64,000 bases of DNA. Origin: Nocardioidaceae bacterium UBA4001 (GTDB taxonomy: Bacteria > Actinomycetota > Actinomycetes > Propionibacteriales > Nocardioidaceae). Positions 47,583-61,194 of this stretch are shown here, one piece after another (within the stretch, counting starts at the first letter, position 1; every line of letters begins with the position of its first letter). The notes under the pieces were generated by a model, which ran no database searches, was not told the DNA's origin, and saw only the letters and a program-made list of their open reading frames with translations. Location of the stretch: contig DGBP01000080.1 of assembly GCA_002384855.1 (NCBI GenBank), positions 1 through 64,000 of the forward strand. The letters run 5' to 3'. A program made the translations under genes and the position numbers.

Positions 47583-49800
47583 CCTCGAACCTTAGCCACA
47601 GCGCCCCCAGCGGCGGGACGCTGAGGGTCGTCGACGCCGGCTGGCCGTGCCACGAGGACTCCTCGGCCTCCACGGCCCCCATGTTGCCCACGCCGGAGCC
47701 GGAGTAGATCTCGGCGTCGGTGTTGAGCAGCTCGGTCCACCGGCCCGCCTCGGGGAGGCCCACCCGGTATCCGTGGTGGGGGACTGCCGAGAAGTTGACG
47801 ATGCATGCCAGCAGGTCGCCGCGCCGTCCTGAGCCGGTCGCAGGCTCCGCGCCGCGACGCAGGAAGCTGAAGACGTTGTTGGTCGCGTCGTTCGCGTCGA
47901 TCCAGGCGAAGCCGGACTCGTCCTGGTCCAGCGACCAGAGGGCCGGGGTCTCGGCGTAGAGGCGGTTCATGTCGCGCACGAGCGACTGGACGCCGCGGTG
48001 CTCGACGTGGTCGAGCAGCCACCAGTCGAGCTGCCGGCTCTCCGCCCACTCCGACTCCTGGGCGAACTCCGAGCCCATGAACAGCAGCTGCTTGCCGGGG
48101 TGGGCCCACATGAACGCCAGGTAGGCCCGCAGGTTCGCCAGCTGGCGCCAGCGGTCGCCGGGCATCTTGCGCAGCAGGGAGCCCTTGCCGTGGACCACCT
48201 CGTCGTGGCTGATCGGCAGGATGTAGTTCTCGGAGTAGGCGTAGACCATCGAGAACGTCATCTGGTGGTGGTGGTACTGCCGGTGCACGGGGTCGTTCTG
48301 GATGTAGCCGAGGCTGTCGTGCATCCAGCCCATGTTCCACTTGAAGCCGAAGCCCAGTCCGCCGAGGTGGGTGGCCCGGGTGACACCGGGCCACGAGGTG
48401 GACTCCTCGGCGATCGTCATCGCGCCCGGCACGCGCCGGTAGCAGGTGGCGTTCATCTCCTGGAGGAACTGCACCGCCTCGAGGTTCTCCCGACCGCCGT
48501 AGACGTTCGGCGTCCACTGGCCGTCCTCGCGGGAGTAGTCGAGGTAGAGCATGGAGGCGACGGCGTCGACCCGCAGACCGTCGACGTGGAACTCCTCGAG
48601 CCAGTACAACGCGTTGGCCACCAGGAAGTTGCGGACCTCCTTGCGACCGAAGTTGAAGACGTAGGTGCCCCAGTCGGGGTGCTCGCCGCGGGTCGGGTTG
48701 GGGTCCTCGTAGAGCGGGGTGCCGTCGAAGCGGGCGAGGGCGAACTCGTCCTTGGGGAAGTGCGCGGGGACCCAGTCGACGATCACGCCGATGCCGGCCT
48801 GGTGCAGACGGTCGACGAGGTGCCGGAAGCCGTCGGGGTCACCGAACCGCGCCGTCGGGGCGTAGTACGACGTCACCTGGTAGCCCCACGAGCCCCCGAA
48901 CGGATGCTCCATGACCGGCAGGAGCTCGACATGGGTGAAGCCGAGGTCCTGGAGGTAGGGGACCAGCTCGTCGGCGAGCTCGGCGTAGGTCAGCGGGGTG
49001 TCGCCGTCGCGCTTCCGCCACGACCCGAGGTGCATCTCGTAGACCGACATCGGTCGCGCGTGCACGTCGGTCGTCTGCGCCCGCTCGGCCATCCAGGTGT
49101 CGTCGCTCCAGGTGTAGCCGGAGTCGAACACCACCGAGGACGTGTGCGGCGGGACCTCGGTGTGGAAGGCCATCGGGTCGGCCTTCTCGCGCCAGTGGCC
49201 GTCCGCGCCGAGGATGGCGTACTTGTACCTGGTGCCGGAGCCGATCCCGGGCACGAACAGGTCCCACACACCGGAGGTGCCCATCTGGCGCATGGGGTGC
49301 TCGCGGCCGTCCCAGTCGTTGAAGTCGCCCTTGACGCGGACGCCCCGGGCGTGGGGCGCCCAGACGGCGAAGGAGGTGCCGGTGACCGGTCCCTGAGGCG
49401 AGTCGTAGGTGCGCACGTGGGAGCCGAGCACCTTCCACAGCTCCTCGTGGCGGCCCTCGTTGATCAGGTGGATGTCCATCTCGCCGAGGGCAGGGAGGTA
49501 GCGGTAGGCGTCGTCGACCCGGCGCGGGTCACCGCCGCCGTAGACCACGTCGAGCCGGTAGTCGGGGACCTCGGACACGTCGAGCACCCCGACCCAGATC
49601 CCGCCGTGCTCGTGCTCGAGCGACACCGAGCCGCCGTCGTGCACGACCGTGACGGAGTCCGCGAGCGGCCGCAGCACCCGTACCGTGACCGCCCCCGCGT
49701 GCTCGTGGGCACCGAGCACGGCGTGGGGGTCGCCGTGCTCTCCGGCCACGATCTGGTCCAGGACGTGCCGGTCGAGGGGCAGGGCTGTGGCTATGCTCAT
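47572..49800 (-). CDS. glgB: 1,4-alpha-glucan branching enzyme
   Basis: Forms alpha-1,6 branches in alpha-glucan. It has 742 residues with two N-terminal CBM48-type domains (about 25-110 and 135-230), the actinobacterial long form. The GH13 barrel has VYEMHLGSW, nucleophile D412 in GLRVDAVASML, acid/base E465 in MTIAEES and SHDEVVHGKGSL. The ATG overlaps the stop of the maltokinase gene (ATGA at 49800-49797). In the GlgE pathway it branches the linear chain built from maltose-1-phosphate. Confidence 0.97.
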   Translation of the reverse strand: MSIATALPLDRHVLDQIVAGEHGDPHAVLGAHEHAGAVTVRVLRPLADSVTVVHDGGSVSLEHEHGGIWVGVLDVSEVPDYRLDVVYGGGDPRRVDDAYRYLPALGEMDIHLINEGRHEELWKVLGSHVRTYDSPQGPVTGTSFAVWAPHARGVRVKGDFNDWDGREHPMRQMGTSGVWDLFVPGIGSGTRYKYAILGADGHWREKADPMAFHTEVPPHTSSVVFDSGYTWSDDTWMAERAQTTDVHARPMSVYEMHLGSWRKRDGDTPLTYAELADELVPYLQDLGFTHVELLPVMEHPFGGSWGYQVTSYYAPTARFGDPDGFRHLVDRLHQAGIGVIVDWVPAHFPKDEFALARFDGTPLYEDPNPTRGEHPDWGTYVFNFGRKEVRNFLVANALYWLEEFHVDGLRVDAVASMLYLDYSREDGQWTPNVYGGRENLEAVQFLQEMNATCYRRVPGAMTIAEESTSWPGVTRATHLGGLGFGFKWNMGWMHDSLGYIQNDPVHRQYHHHQMTFSMVYAYSENYILPISHDEVVHGKGSLLRKMPGDRWRQLANLRAYLAFMWAHPGKQLLFMGSEFAQESEWAESRQLDWWLLDHVEHRGVQSLVRDMNRLYAETPALWSLDQDESGFAWIDANDATNNVFSFLRRGAEPATGSGRRGDLLACIVNFSAVPHHGYRVGLPEAGRWTELLNTDAEIYSGSGVGNMGAVEAEESSWHGQPASTTLSVPPLGALWLRFEGEQ

Positions 49801-51253
49801 CGGTCGCTTGCCTCCTGCGTGGGATGGGGTTCAGGGGTGCTGGTGAGCCGGGCGATGGCCGAGACCGGGATGTCGACCCAGCTCGGGCGGTTCCGGGTCT
49901 CGTAGACCGCCTCGTAGACGGCCTTGTCCGCCTCGTAGGCCCGCAGCAGCGTCTCCTCGTGCGGGTCCGGCGCAGTCACCGTCCCCTCGGGCGTACCCGC
50001 CTCCGGCTCGAGGTAACCGGCGAGGAAGGCGTCGCGGTTGCGCTCGGCCCACTCGCGGGCGCGGTAGGCGATCTGCGGGGTGTGGTCCTCGACGTCACGC
50101 TCGACGACGTGGGCGGCGTAGTCGAAGGAGCGCAGCATCCCCGCGACGTCACGCCAGCGCGAGTCGGGCCGGACCCGCTCGGACAGCGGCTTGGCCGGCT
50201 CGCCCTCGAAGTCCACGATCTTCCAGCCTCGGGTCGTGCGCAGGGTCTGGCCGAGGTGGTAGTCGGCGTGGACGCGCTGCACCACCACCGGCTCCTCGAT
50301 CGCGGCGACCTCCGCGAAGGTCTCCTCCAGCGCCTCGCGGTGCGGCGCGAGCTCCGGCACGACCGCAACGGCCGCGGCGAGCCGTTCGCGCATCGCCGCC
50401 GACAGCGCCGCGAGCTCGTCGGGACCCCAGGTGTCGGTGGGGAACTCGTGCGCGAGAACCCGGTGCACCTCGGCGGTCGCGCCGCCCAGGCGGTGTGCCT
50501 CCGCGGCGAAGTCGCCACCGACCTCGTCGGCGTGGAGGTCGGCCTCCGCGAACAGGTCGCGCACGCTGGCGAGGGCGATGTCCCAGCCGTCGCTGGCGGT
50601 GCGCAGCAGCTGCTGGAGCATGGCCAGCTGTATCGGCTCGTCCCCGTCGTGGGCGGGAGCCTCGAGCCAGCCGTACAGCTCGGCGATGTTGTGGCACTCG
50701 GCCCGGGTGAGCGCGTCGTGGATCTCGATGTCGGGGTTGCGACCGGGCGTGACCTTGCGGAACACCTTCATCAGCGCGTCCTCGCCGAAGCGGACCGAGG
50801 AGTTGCTCTGCTCGCCCGAGAACAGCGAGGAGTGCGCCTCGAGGTCGAGCTCGTGGCCCTCCAGCCGGTGGAAGACGAGCTCGTCGTTGCTCTCGCGGCG
50901 GACGAAGGACTCCAGCCACTGGTGGGTCGCCCGGCGGTCGTGCATGGCGTCGTAGACGTGCACCTCGCCGAGCTCGCCGTCGGTCCAGCTGCCGACCCGC
51001 GCGTGGGCGATCCGTTCCTGCGGCTCGGCGTAGTAGGCGAGCGGGACCTGGTACAGCTCGGTCTGGCCGTCGGCGTAGGACACCGTCGCCAGCTCGATGC
51101 GGGCGTACGGCGCGCCGGCCTCGGGGGACGGGTCGAGCCACCGGAGCCGGCGTACGTCGGACACGCGCATGTCGCGGCCCTTGCCGCCGAACCACCGCGC
51201 CTCGGCGACGTAGGCGGTGACTGCCTGGAGGATCCGGTCGTCGATCTGTGCGG

Positions 51254-51257
<4 letters not shown>
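49797..51257 (-). CDS. mak: Maltokinase
   Basis: Phosphorylates maltose to alpha-maltose-1-phosphate using ATP, feeding GlgE. It has 486 residues. The C-terminal half is an aminoglycoside-phosphotransferase-like kinase: RVHADYHLGQTL is the Brenner catalytic loop and KIVDFEGEPAKP the metal-binding DFE motif. The N-terminal part has the Mak-type cap (VAEARWFGGKGR) and EQSNSSVRFGEDALMKVFRK for ATP. It starts in a GTGA overlap with treS and ends in an ATGA overlap with glgB. Confidence 0.94.
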
Positions 51258-55014
<3,757 letters not shown>

Positions 55015-55058
55015 GGCCTCCAATCTGTCCGATCGCGACGACCTCTGCAAGTAACGGT

Positions 55059-55150
55059 TGGATCGTTCAGATCTGGGTACGTTGGCCGGCTCGCCGCCCT
55101 GGCCTGGGCATTTGCCGGGTGTCCACCCCGGGAATGGTTGGAACGATCCA
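55059..55150. promoter_or_regulatory. Inverted 10-bp repeat in the glgE-glgP divergent promoter region
   Basis: TGGATCGTTC (55059-55068) is repeated inverted as GAACGATCCA (55141-55150). The right copy lies just upstream of a -10-like TAGAGT (55158-55163) that ends 8 bases before the glgP GTG; the left copy lies upstream of the glgE promoter region. The half-sites resemble LacI-family operators. One dimer or a DNA loop could control both alpha-glucan synthesis and breakdown. Confidence 0.55.
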
Positions 55151-55171
55151 TTCTCTGTAGAGTCGGCGGGC

Positions 55172-57742
55172 GTGAGAGCTATCCGTCGATTCACCGTCCG
55201 CCCCGTGCTGCCCGACCGGCTGGCCGCCGTCGGGGACCTCGCCCAGAACCTGCGCTGGTCCTGGCACCCGCAGACCCAGGACATCTTCGCGACCATCGCG
55301 CCGCGCACCTGGGAGAGCTGCGGTCACGACCCGGTGCGCCTTCTCGGCGCGGTCCCGGTCGAGCGCCTCGACGAGCTGGCGCGCGACGAGGAGTTCCTGA
55401 CCCGGCTCGACGCCGCCCGCGCCGACCTCGACGAGTACCTCACCCGGGACCGGTGGTACCAGTCGCTCGGCGAGGAGGCGCCGCGGTCGATCGCCTACTT
55501 CTCCCCGGAGTTCGGCATCACCGCCGTTCTCCCGCAGTACTCCGGCGGTCTCGGCATCCTGGCCGGAGACCACCTCAAGACCGCCAGCGACCTCGGCGTG
55601 CCGATCGTCGGCGTCGGCCTGCTCTACCGCCACGGCTACTTCAAGCAGTCCCTGTCGCGCGAGGCGTGGCAGGAGGACACCTACCCCGTCGTCGACCCTG
55701 ACGGGCTGCCGCTCTCGCTGCTGCGCGAGGCGGACGGCACGCCCGCCCAGGTCGTCGTGGGGCTGCCCGGCGAGGACGAGCTCACGGCCCGGGTCTGGGT
55801 GGCCCAGGTCGGCCGTGTCCCGCTGCTGCTCCTCGACTCCGACGTCGAGGAGAACACCGAGATCCTGCGGGACGTCACCGACCGGCTGTACGGCGGCAAC
55901 ACCGAGCACCGCCTCCGCCAGGAGATGCTGCTCGGCATCGGCGGGGTCCGGGCGCTCCGGGCGTACTCTCGCATCACCGGAGCCGAGGCACCCGAGGTCT
56001 TCCACACCAACGAGGGCCACGCGGGCTTCCTGGGCCTCGAGCGGATCCGTGAGCTGACCGAGGGTGCCACCGCCCTCGACTTCGACACCGCGCTGGAGGT
56101 CTCCCGCGCCGGCACCGTCTTCACCACGCACACCCCGGTGGCCGCCGGCATCGACCGTTTCCCCCGCGACCTCGTGGAGCAGTACTTCGGCGGGGAGAAC
56201 GCCGCGCACGGCGTCCCGGTCGACCGGATCCTCGCGCTCGGCGCGGAGGACTACGAGAGCGGCGACCCGGCGGTGTTCAACATGGCCGTCATGGGCCTTC
56301 GCCTGGCGCAGCGGGCCAACGGCGTCTCGCAGCTGCACGGCAAGGTCAGCCGCGGCATGTTCGGCGGTCTCTGGCCGGAGTTCGACGCGGACGAGCGGCC
56401 GATCGCCTCGATCACCAACGGCGTGCACGCCCCGACCTGGGTCGCCCGCGAGGTCTACGAGCTCGCCGCCGACGCGGGCGCCGACACGTCCTCCGGCGGC
56501 CGGGACGACGTCTTCGAGGTGGCCGACGAGGTCCCTGCCGCGCGCATCTGGGACACCAAGCGCGCGCTACGCCGCCATCTCGTGGAGGACGCCCGCAAGC
56601 GACTCAGGGACTCGTGGGAGCACCGTGGCGCGGCACCGGCCGAGCTGAAGTGGATCGACTCCGCGCTCGACCCGGACGTGCTGACGATCGGCTTCGCGCG
56701 CCGCGTCCCGTCGTACAAGCGGCTGACCCTCATGCTGCGCGACCCCGAGCGGCTCAAGCGCATCCTGCTCGACCCCGAGCGGCCCGTGCAGCTGGTGATC
56801 GCCGGCAAGGCGCACCCCGCCGACGAGGGCGGCAAGAAGCTGATCCAGGAGATCGTCCGCTTCTCCGACGACCCCGAGGTCCGCCACCGGATCGTCTTCC
56901 TGCCCAACTACGACATCGCGATGGCGCAGCCGCTCTACCCCGGCTGCGACGTCTGGCTGAACAACCCGCTGCGCCCCTACGAGGCCTGCGGCACCTCCGG
57001 CATGAAGGCCGCGCTCAACGGTGGCCTGAACCTGTCGATCCTCGACGGCTGGTGGGACGAGTGGTACGACGGCCACAACGGCTGGGCCATCCCGTCGGCC
57101 GACGGTGTCGACGACCCCGACCGTCGTGACGACATCGAGGCCAACGCGCTCTACGACCTCATCGAGAACGAGGTCGCGCCCCGGTTCTACGACCACGACG
57201 AGGAGGGCGTCCCGGTCCGCTGGATCGAGATGGTGCGCCACACGTTGAAGTCGCTCGGCCCGAAGGTGCTCGCGACCCGCATGGTGCGCGACTACGTCGA
57301 GCAGCTCTACAGCCCGTCCGCGCACACCTCCCGCGCCCTCAACCACGACTTCGCCGGCGCGCGCGGGCTCGCCGAGTGGAAGCACCGTGTGTCGGCCCAG
57401 TGGAACCAGGTCTCCATCGACCACGTCGACTCGTCCGGAGTGGGGGACACCCCGGAGGTGGGAGAGACCCTCACCGTCAGCGTCTACGTCTCCCTCGGCC
57501 AGCTGAGCCCCGACGACGTCGAGGTGCAGGTCGTGCACGGCCGGATCCGCCACGACGACGAGCTGGTCGACACTCACACCGCCGCGCTGACGGTGGCGGA
57601 GACCTACGAGGCCGGGCGCTACCGCTACGAGGGCTCGGTGGCCCTCAAGCAGTCCGGTCCCTTCGGCTACACCACCCGGGTGCTGCCGCGGCACGACCTC
57701 CTCGCCTCGCCCGCCGAGCTCGGGTACGTCGTGCGCCCCTGA
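55172..57742 (+). CDS. glgP: Alpha-glucan (glycogen) phosphorylase
   Basis: Cuts alpha-1,4-glucan with phosphate to glucose-1-phosphate. It has 856 residues, the GT35 form found in actinobacteria next to glgE. YFSPEFGITAVLPQYSGGLGILAGDHLKTASDLG is the N-terminal signature, FHTNEGHAGFLGLERI and VFTTHTPVAAGIDRF lie mid-protein, and the PLP lysine is K612 in ACGTSGMKAALNGGLN. A C-terminal beta domain (TLTVSVYVSLGQL onwards) follows. GTG 55172 is chosen because TAGAGT sits 8 bases upstream and no ribosome site exists, implying a leaderless mRNA; the earlier in-frame reading covers the operator. Confidence 0.94.
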   Translation: MRAIRRFTVRPVLPDRLAAVGDLAQNLRWSWHPQTQDIFATIAPRTWESCGHDPVRLLGAVPVERLDELARDEEFLTRLDAARADLDEYLTRDRWYQSLGEEAPRSIAYFSPEFGITAVLPQYSGGLGILAGDHLKTASDLGVPIVGVGLLYRHGYFKQSLSREAWQEDTYPVVDPDGLPLSLLREADGTPAQVVVGLPGEDELTARVWVAQVGRVPLLLLDSDVEENTEILRDVTDRLYGGNTEHRLRQEMLLGIGGVRALRAYSRITGAEAPEVFHTNEGHAGFLGLERIRELTEGATALDFDTALEVSRAGTVFTTHTPVAAGIDRFPRDLVEQYFGGENAAHGVPVDRILALGAEDYESGDPAVFNMAVMGLRLAQRANGVSQLHGKVSRGMFGGLWPEFDADERPIASITNGVHAPTWVAREVYELAADAGADTSSGGRDDVFEVADEVPAARIWDTKRALRRHLVEDARKRLRDSWEHRGAAPAELKWIDSALDPDVLTIGFARRVPSYKRLTLMLRDPERLKRILLDPERPVQLVIAGKAHPADEGGKKLIQEIVRFSDDPEVRHRIVFLPNYDIAMAQPLYPGCDVWLNNPLRPYEACGTSGMKAALNGGLNLSILDGWWDEWYDGHNGWAIPSADGVDDPDRRDDIEANALYDLIENEVAPRFYDHDEEGVPVRWIEMVRHTLKSLGPKVLATRMVRDYVEQLYSPSAHTSRALNHDFAGARGLAEWKHRVSAQWNQVSIDHVDSSGVGDTPEVGETLTVSVYVSLGQLSPDDVEVQVVHGRIRHDDELVDTHTAALTVAETYEAGRYRYEGSVALKQSGPFGYTTRVLPRHDLLASPAELGYVVRP

Positions 57743-58049
57743 CCCTGCCTGGCCGAGGCAGCGTCGAGGAGATCCTCGCGGGCTACGAGGAGGCGCAAGC
57801 CCCCTGCCCCGGGCCCGGGCCCGGCTCAGACTCCGGGAGCACGCCGTGCTGCTGCTGCTGATGCCGTTCGGGGCGTTCTTGTTCGTGGTCGGCTGGTTGG
57901 TCGGCTCGCGCCACTGGTCTCGATCGCTGTGCCGGCCACGCGGGCGGCGCCCCACCGCGCCCAGTGGGAGGCCGGGGGAGGTCTTTGAATGCAGTGGTGA
58001 GCACGTCGGGCTCCCGGACGCCGGGCCGCGACGTCGGACGGAGCTCTGC
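57743..58049. other. Convergent intergenic region between glgP and glgX
   Basis: 307 bases without a supported gene. It begins with a small hairpin CTGCCT-ggccg-AGGCAG (57745-57761) just after the glgP stop, likely a weak terminator, followed by a C/G-only stretch near 57803-57825. A short reading frame from 57846 (hydrophobic LLLLMPFGAFLFVVGWLVG) has no Shine-Dalgarno and runs on antisense through glgX, so it is not called as a gene. Nothing else is visible. Confidence 0.6.
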
Positions 58050-60239
58050 TCAGAGCTGGCGCAGGACGAGCATCGAGCGGGCCGCGATCTTCAGCTCCTC
58101 CCCGGCCTCGACGCGGGTACCGACCGAGTGGTTCTCGTCGGTGGTGAGCACGATCTCGCCGGCCTCGACCCACCTCTGGTCGGGCAGCGCCACGGTGCCC
58201 GGCTCAGGATGGGCGTTGAACCAGATCAGGAACGACGCGTCCCGCAGCCGCTCGCCACGCGGGCCGGGCGCGCGCAGGGGGTCGCCGGAGAGGAACATCC
58301 CGAACTGGTGCAGGCCGTCGTCGTGCCAGTCCGCCTCGGTCATCTCACGTCCGTCGGGGTGGACCCAGGCGAGGTCCTTGGGGCCGCCGGACACGGTGGG
58401 ACTGCCCTCGAGGTAGTGCCGCTGGCGCAGCGCCGGGTGCTCCCGTCGCAGCCGCAGGGCCGTCTTGGCGATCTCGTAGACATCCAGCCAGGCGTCGTCG
58501 GGGCGCCAGTCGACCCAGGAGATCTCGTTGTCCTGGGTGTAGGCGTTGTTGTTGCCACGCTGCGTGCGGCCCCGCTCGTCGCCGGCGGTGATCATGGGCA
58601 CACCAGTGCTGAAGCAGAGTGTGGCGAGCAGGTTCGCCGCCTGCCTCCGGCGGAGTGCGATGACCTCGGGGTCGTCGGTGTCACCCTCGACGCCGCAGTT
58701 CCACGAGCGGTTGTTGTCGGTGCCGTCCCGGTTGTCCTCGCCGTTGGCCTCGTTGTGCTTGCGGTCGTAGGAGACCAGGTCGCGCAGCGTGAACCCGTCG
58801 TGCGCGGTGATGAAGTTGATGGAGGCGTACGGCGAACGGCCGTCGTCGGCGTACAGGTCGCTCGACCCCGCGAGCCGGGACGCGACCTCGCCGATGCCAC
58901 CTGACCGGAGCCGCCAGAAGTCGCGGACGGTGTCGCGGTACTTGTCGTTCCACTCGCACCACGGGGGCGGGAAGTTGCCGACCTGGTAACCGTCCATGCT
59001 CGCGTCCCACGGCTCGGCGATCAGCTTCACGTGCCGCAGCACCGGGTCCTGGGCGATCGCGGTCAGGAAGTGGCTGTTCATGTCGACGGTCAGCCGGTTA
59101 CGGGTCAGGGCCGAGGTCAGGTCGAAGCGGAAGCCGTCGACGTGCATCTCGGTGACCCAGTAGCGCAGGGAGTCCAGGATCATCCGGAGCGCGTGGGGGG
59201 CGGAGGCGTCGACGGTGTTCCCGCATCCGGTCACGTCCCAGTAGGTGCCGGGGTCGCGCTCGTCGTCGACGTGCTTGTAGTAGCCCCGGTCGTCGAGGCC
59301 CCGGAAGCTCAACGTCGGCCCGAGGGGGCCGCCTTCCGCGGTGTGGTTGTAGACCACGTCCAGGATCACCTCGAGCCCGGCGGCGTGGAGGGCCTTGACC
59401 ATCTGCTTGAACTCGTCGACCTGCTGGCCGCGGTCGCCGCTGGAGCTGTAGGAGTTGTGCGGCGCGAAGAAGCCGATCGAGTTGTACCCCCAGTAGTTCG
59501 TCAGGCCCCGGTCGGCGAGCACCGGTTCGGAGACGAACTGGTGGACCGGCAGCAGCTCGACCGTGGTGATGCCGAGATCCTTGAGGTAGTCGACGACCGC
59601 AGGGGTGGCGAGGCCGGCGTAGGTGCCGCGCAGGTGCTCGGGAACGCGGTCGTGCAGCGCGGTGAAGCCCTTGACGTGCAGCTCGTAGACGACCGTGTCG
59701 GTGAATCGCACGCGCGGTCGCAGCTGGTCCTCGTCACCCCAGTCGAAGTCGTCGTGGACGACGACGCTCTTGGCCATGGCGGGGGCGGAGTCCTGCTGGT
59801 CGCGGGTGGCCTCCTTGCGCTCGCGGGTCCGACGGTCGTCGACCTCGTCGGGCAGCACGTAGCCGAAGATCTCCGGGCCCGGGGCGACGGTGCCGCTGAC
59901 CGCCAGGGAGTAGGGGTCGAGGAGCAGCTTGCGGGGGTTGAAGCGCAGGCCCCGTGCGGGGTCCCACGGACCGTCGGCTCGGTAGCCGTAGCGCTGACCG
60001 ACCGGGACGCCGGGGACCGCGGCGTGCCAGATACCGAGGGTGTACTCGGTGAGTGGGAACCTGCGCTCGCGCTCCCCGCCGTCGCCGTCGTCGAACAGGC
60101 ACACCTCCACGAGGGTCGCCTCAGGGGCGTAGACGGCGAAGTTCGTCGCCTCCGGGGACCAGGTCGCGCCGAGCGGCTGGTGCTGCCCGGGCCACACGGC
60201 CTCTGCATCGTCGTCGGCGGTCCACACTCGGGGGTTCAC
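58050..60239 (-). CDS. glgX: Glycogen debranching enzyme (isoamylase type)
   Basis: Removes alpha-1,6 branches from phosphorylase-limited alpha-glucan. It has 729 residues: N-terminal CBM48 domain (GATWSPEATNFAVYAPEATLVEVCLFD) and GH13 barrel with YELHVKGFTALH, nucleophile D373 in GFRFDLTSALTR, acid/base E409 in LIAEPWD and ITAHDGFTLRDLVSYD. C-terminal DASFLIWFNAHPEP matches GlgX/TreX. The GTG at 60239 is taken from family N-termini; there is no clear ribosome site and an in-frame start at 60278 is possible. It is convergent with glgP, its functional partner. Confidence 0.95.
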   Translation of the reverse strand: MNPRVWTADDDAEAVWPGQHQPLGATWSPEATNFAVYAPEATLVEVCLFDDGDGGERERRFPLTEYTLGIWHAAVPGVPVGQRYGYRADGPWDPARGLRFNPRKLLLDPYSLAVSGTVAPGPEIFGYVLPDEVDDRRTRERKEATRDQQDSAPAMAKSVVVHDDFDWGDEDQLRPRVRFTDTVVYELHVKGFTALHDRVPEHLRGTYAGLATPAVVDYLKDLGITTVELLPVHQFVSEPVLADRGLTNYWGYNSIGFFAPHNSYSSSGDRGQQVDEFKQMVKALHAAGLEVILDVVYNHTAEGGPLGPTLSFRGLDDRGYYKHVDDERDPGTYWDVTGCGNTVDASAPHALRMILDSLRYWVTEMHVDGFRFDLTSALTRNRLTVDMNSHFLTAIAQDPVLRHVKLIAEPWDASMDGYQVGNFPPPWCEWNDKYRDTVRDFWRLRSGGIGEVASRLAGSSDLYADDGRSPYASINFITAHDGFTLRDLVSYDRKHNEANGEDNRDGTDNNRSWNCGVEGDTDDPEVIALRRRQAANLLATLCFSTGVPMITAGDERGRTQRGNNNAYTQDNEISWVDWRPDDAWLDVYEIAKTALRLRREHPALRQRHYLEGSPTVSGGPKDLAWVHPDGREMTEADWHDDGLHQFGMFLSGDPLRAPGPRGERLRDASFLIWFNAHPEPGTVALPDQRWVEAGEIVLTTDENHSVGTRVEAGEELKIAARSMLVLRQL

Positions 60240-60300
60240 CGCACCATTGTCCAACGCCCCGGGGTCGCGACACGCCACGCCGGGCGGTCGTCACCCACCT

Positions 60301-60330
60301 GTGACCCTTGGATGCCGACCGGTCTAGAGT
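60301..60330 (+). promoter_or_regulatory. Probable promoter of the crotonase gene
   Basis: GTGACC (60301-60306), 18 bases, TAGAGT (60325-60330). It lies in the 127-base divergent region between glgX and the crotonase gene, which starts 36 bases downstream with a good ribosome site. Called by eye against TTGACN/TANNNT. Confidence 0.4.
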
Positions 60331-60366
60331 CCGGGGCACACTTGTCGGCGACCGGAGGAGAGCACT

Positions 60367-61146
60367 GTGGGCGAGTTCGTGACACTGCAGGTCGAGGACG
60401 GCGTCGGGACGATGCGCCTTGACCGGCCCAAGATGAACGCACTCAACCTCCAGGTCTGGGGCGAGATCCGTGAGACCGCGGAGGAGGCCACGCGTCGCGA
60501 CGACGTCCGGTCGGTGATCATCTACGGCGGCGAGAAGATCTTCGCGGCCGGGGCCGACATCAAGGAGATGGCCGACATGTCCTACACGGACATGGCACGC
60601 CTGTCCCGCCAGCTGCAGGCGGCCTGCACCGCGGTCGCCCGCATCCCCAAGCCGGTCGTCGCGGCCGTCACCGGCTACGCCCTCGGTGGTGGCTGCGAGC
60701 TGGCCCTGTCGGCCGACATCCGTGTCGCCGCCGACTCGGCGGTGCTCGGCCAGCCCGAGATCCTCCTCGGCATCATCCCCGGTGCCGGCGGCACCCAGCG
60801 GCTGAGCCGGCTGGTGGGTCCTTCGAAGGCCAAGGACCTCGTCTTCACCGGGCGCTTCGTCAAGTCCGACGAGGCGCTCGCCATGGGCCTGGTCGACCGG
60901 GTCGTCCCGGCAGCCGACGTCTACACCGAGGCACTGGCCTGGGCAAGCCGGTTCAGCGGGGCTGCGGCCTTCGCGCTGGAGGCCGCCAAGACCGCGATCG
61001 ACCGGGGCCTCGACGTCGACCTCGAGACCGGCCTGGAGATCGAGCGCCAGCAGTTCGCCGCGCTGTTCGCTACCGAGGACCGCGGCATCGGCATGAAGTC
61101 CTTCGTCGAGCAGGGGCCGGGCAAGGCGCAGTTCGTCGGCCGTTAG
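60367..61146 (+). CDS. Enoyl-CoA hydratase (crotonase)
   Basis: Hydrates trans-2-enoyl-CoA to 3-hydroxyacyl-CoA. It has 259 residues. Oxyanion-hole segments are AAGADIKEMADM and ALGGGCELALSADIRVA with the first catalytic Glu; the second Glu is in GQPEILLGIIPGAGGTQRL. Both catalytic glutamates are present, so it is a true hydratase rather than an isomerase-only member. GTG 60367 has GGAGGAG upstream. Followed by a membrane protein and etfBA, which fits beta-oxidation or crotonyl-CoA supply to Ccr. Confidence 0.93.
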   Translation: MGEFVTLQVEDGVGTMRLDRPKMNALNLQVWGEIRETAEEATRRDDVRSVIIYGGEKIFAAGADIKEMADMSYTDMARLSRQLQAACTAVARIPKPVVAAVTGYALGGGCELALSADIRVAADSAVLGQPEILLGIIPGAGGTQRLSRLVGPSKAKDLVFTGRFVKSDEALAMGLVDRVVPAADVYTEALAWASRFSGAAAFALEAAKTAIDRGLDVDLETGLEIERQQFAALFATEDRGIGMKSFVEQGPGKAQFVGR

Positions 61147-61194
61147 AGGCCCTGCGCCTCGGCTATCGTGCGGGTACCCGGACAAGGAGAGACA

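Noticed and set aside
57846..58904. Reading frame starting with a hydrophobic segment after glgP
   Set aside because: No ribosome site; after about 25 residues the composition becomes antisense-like and it runs through the 3' half of glgX.
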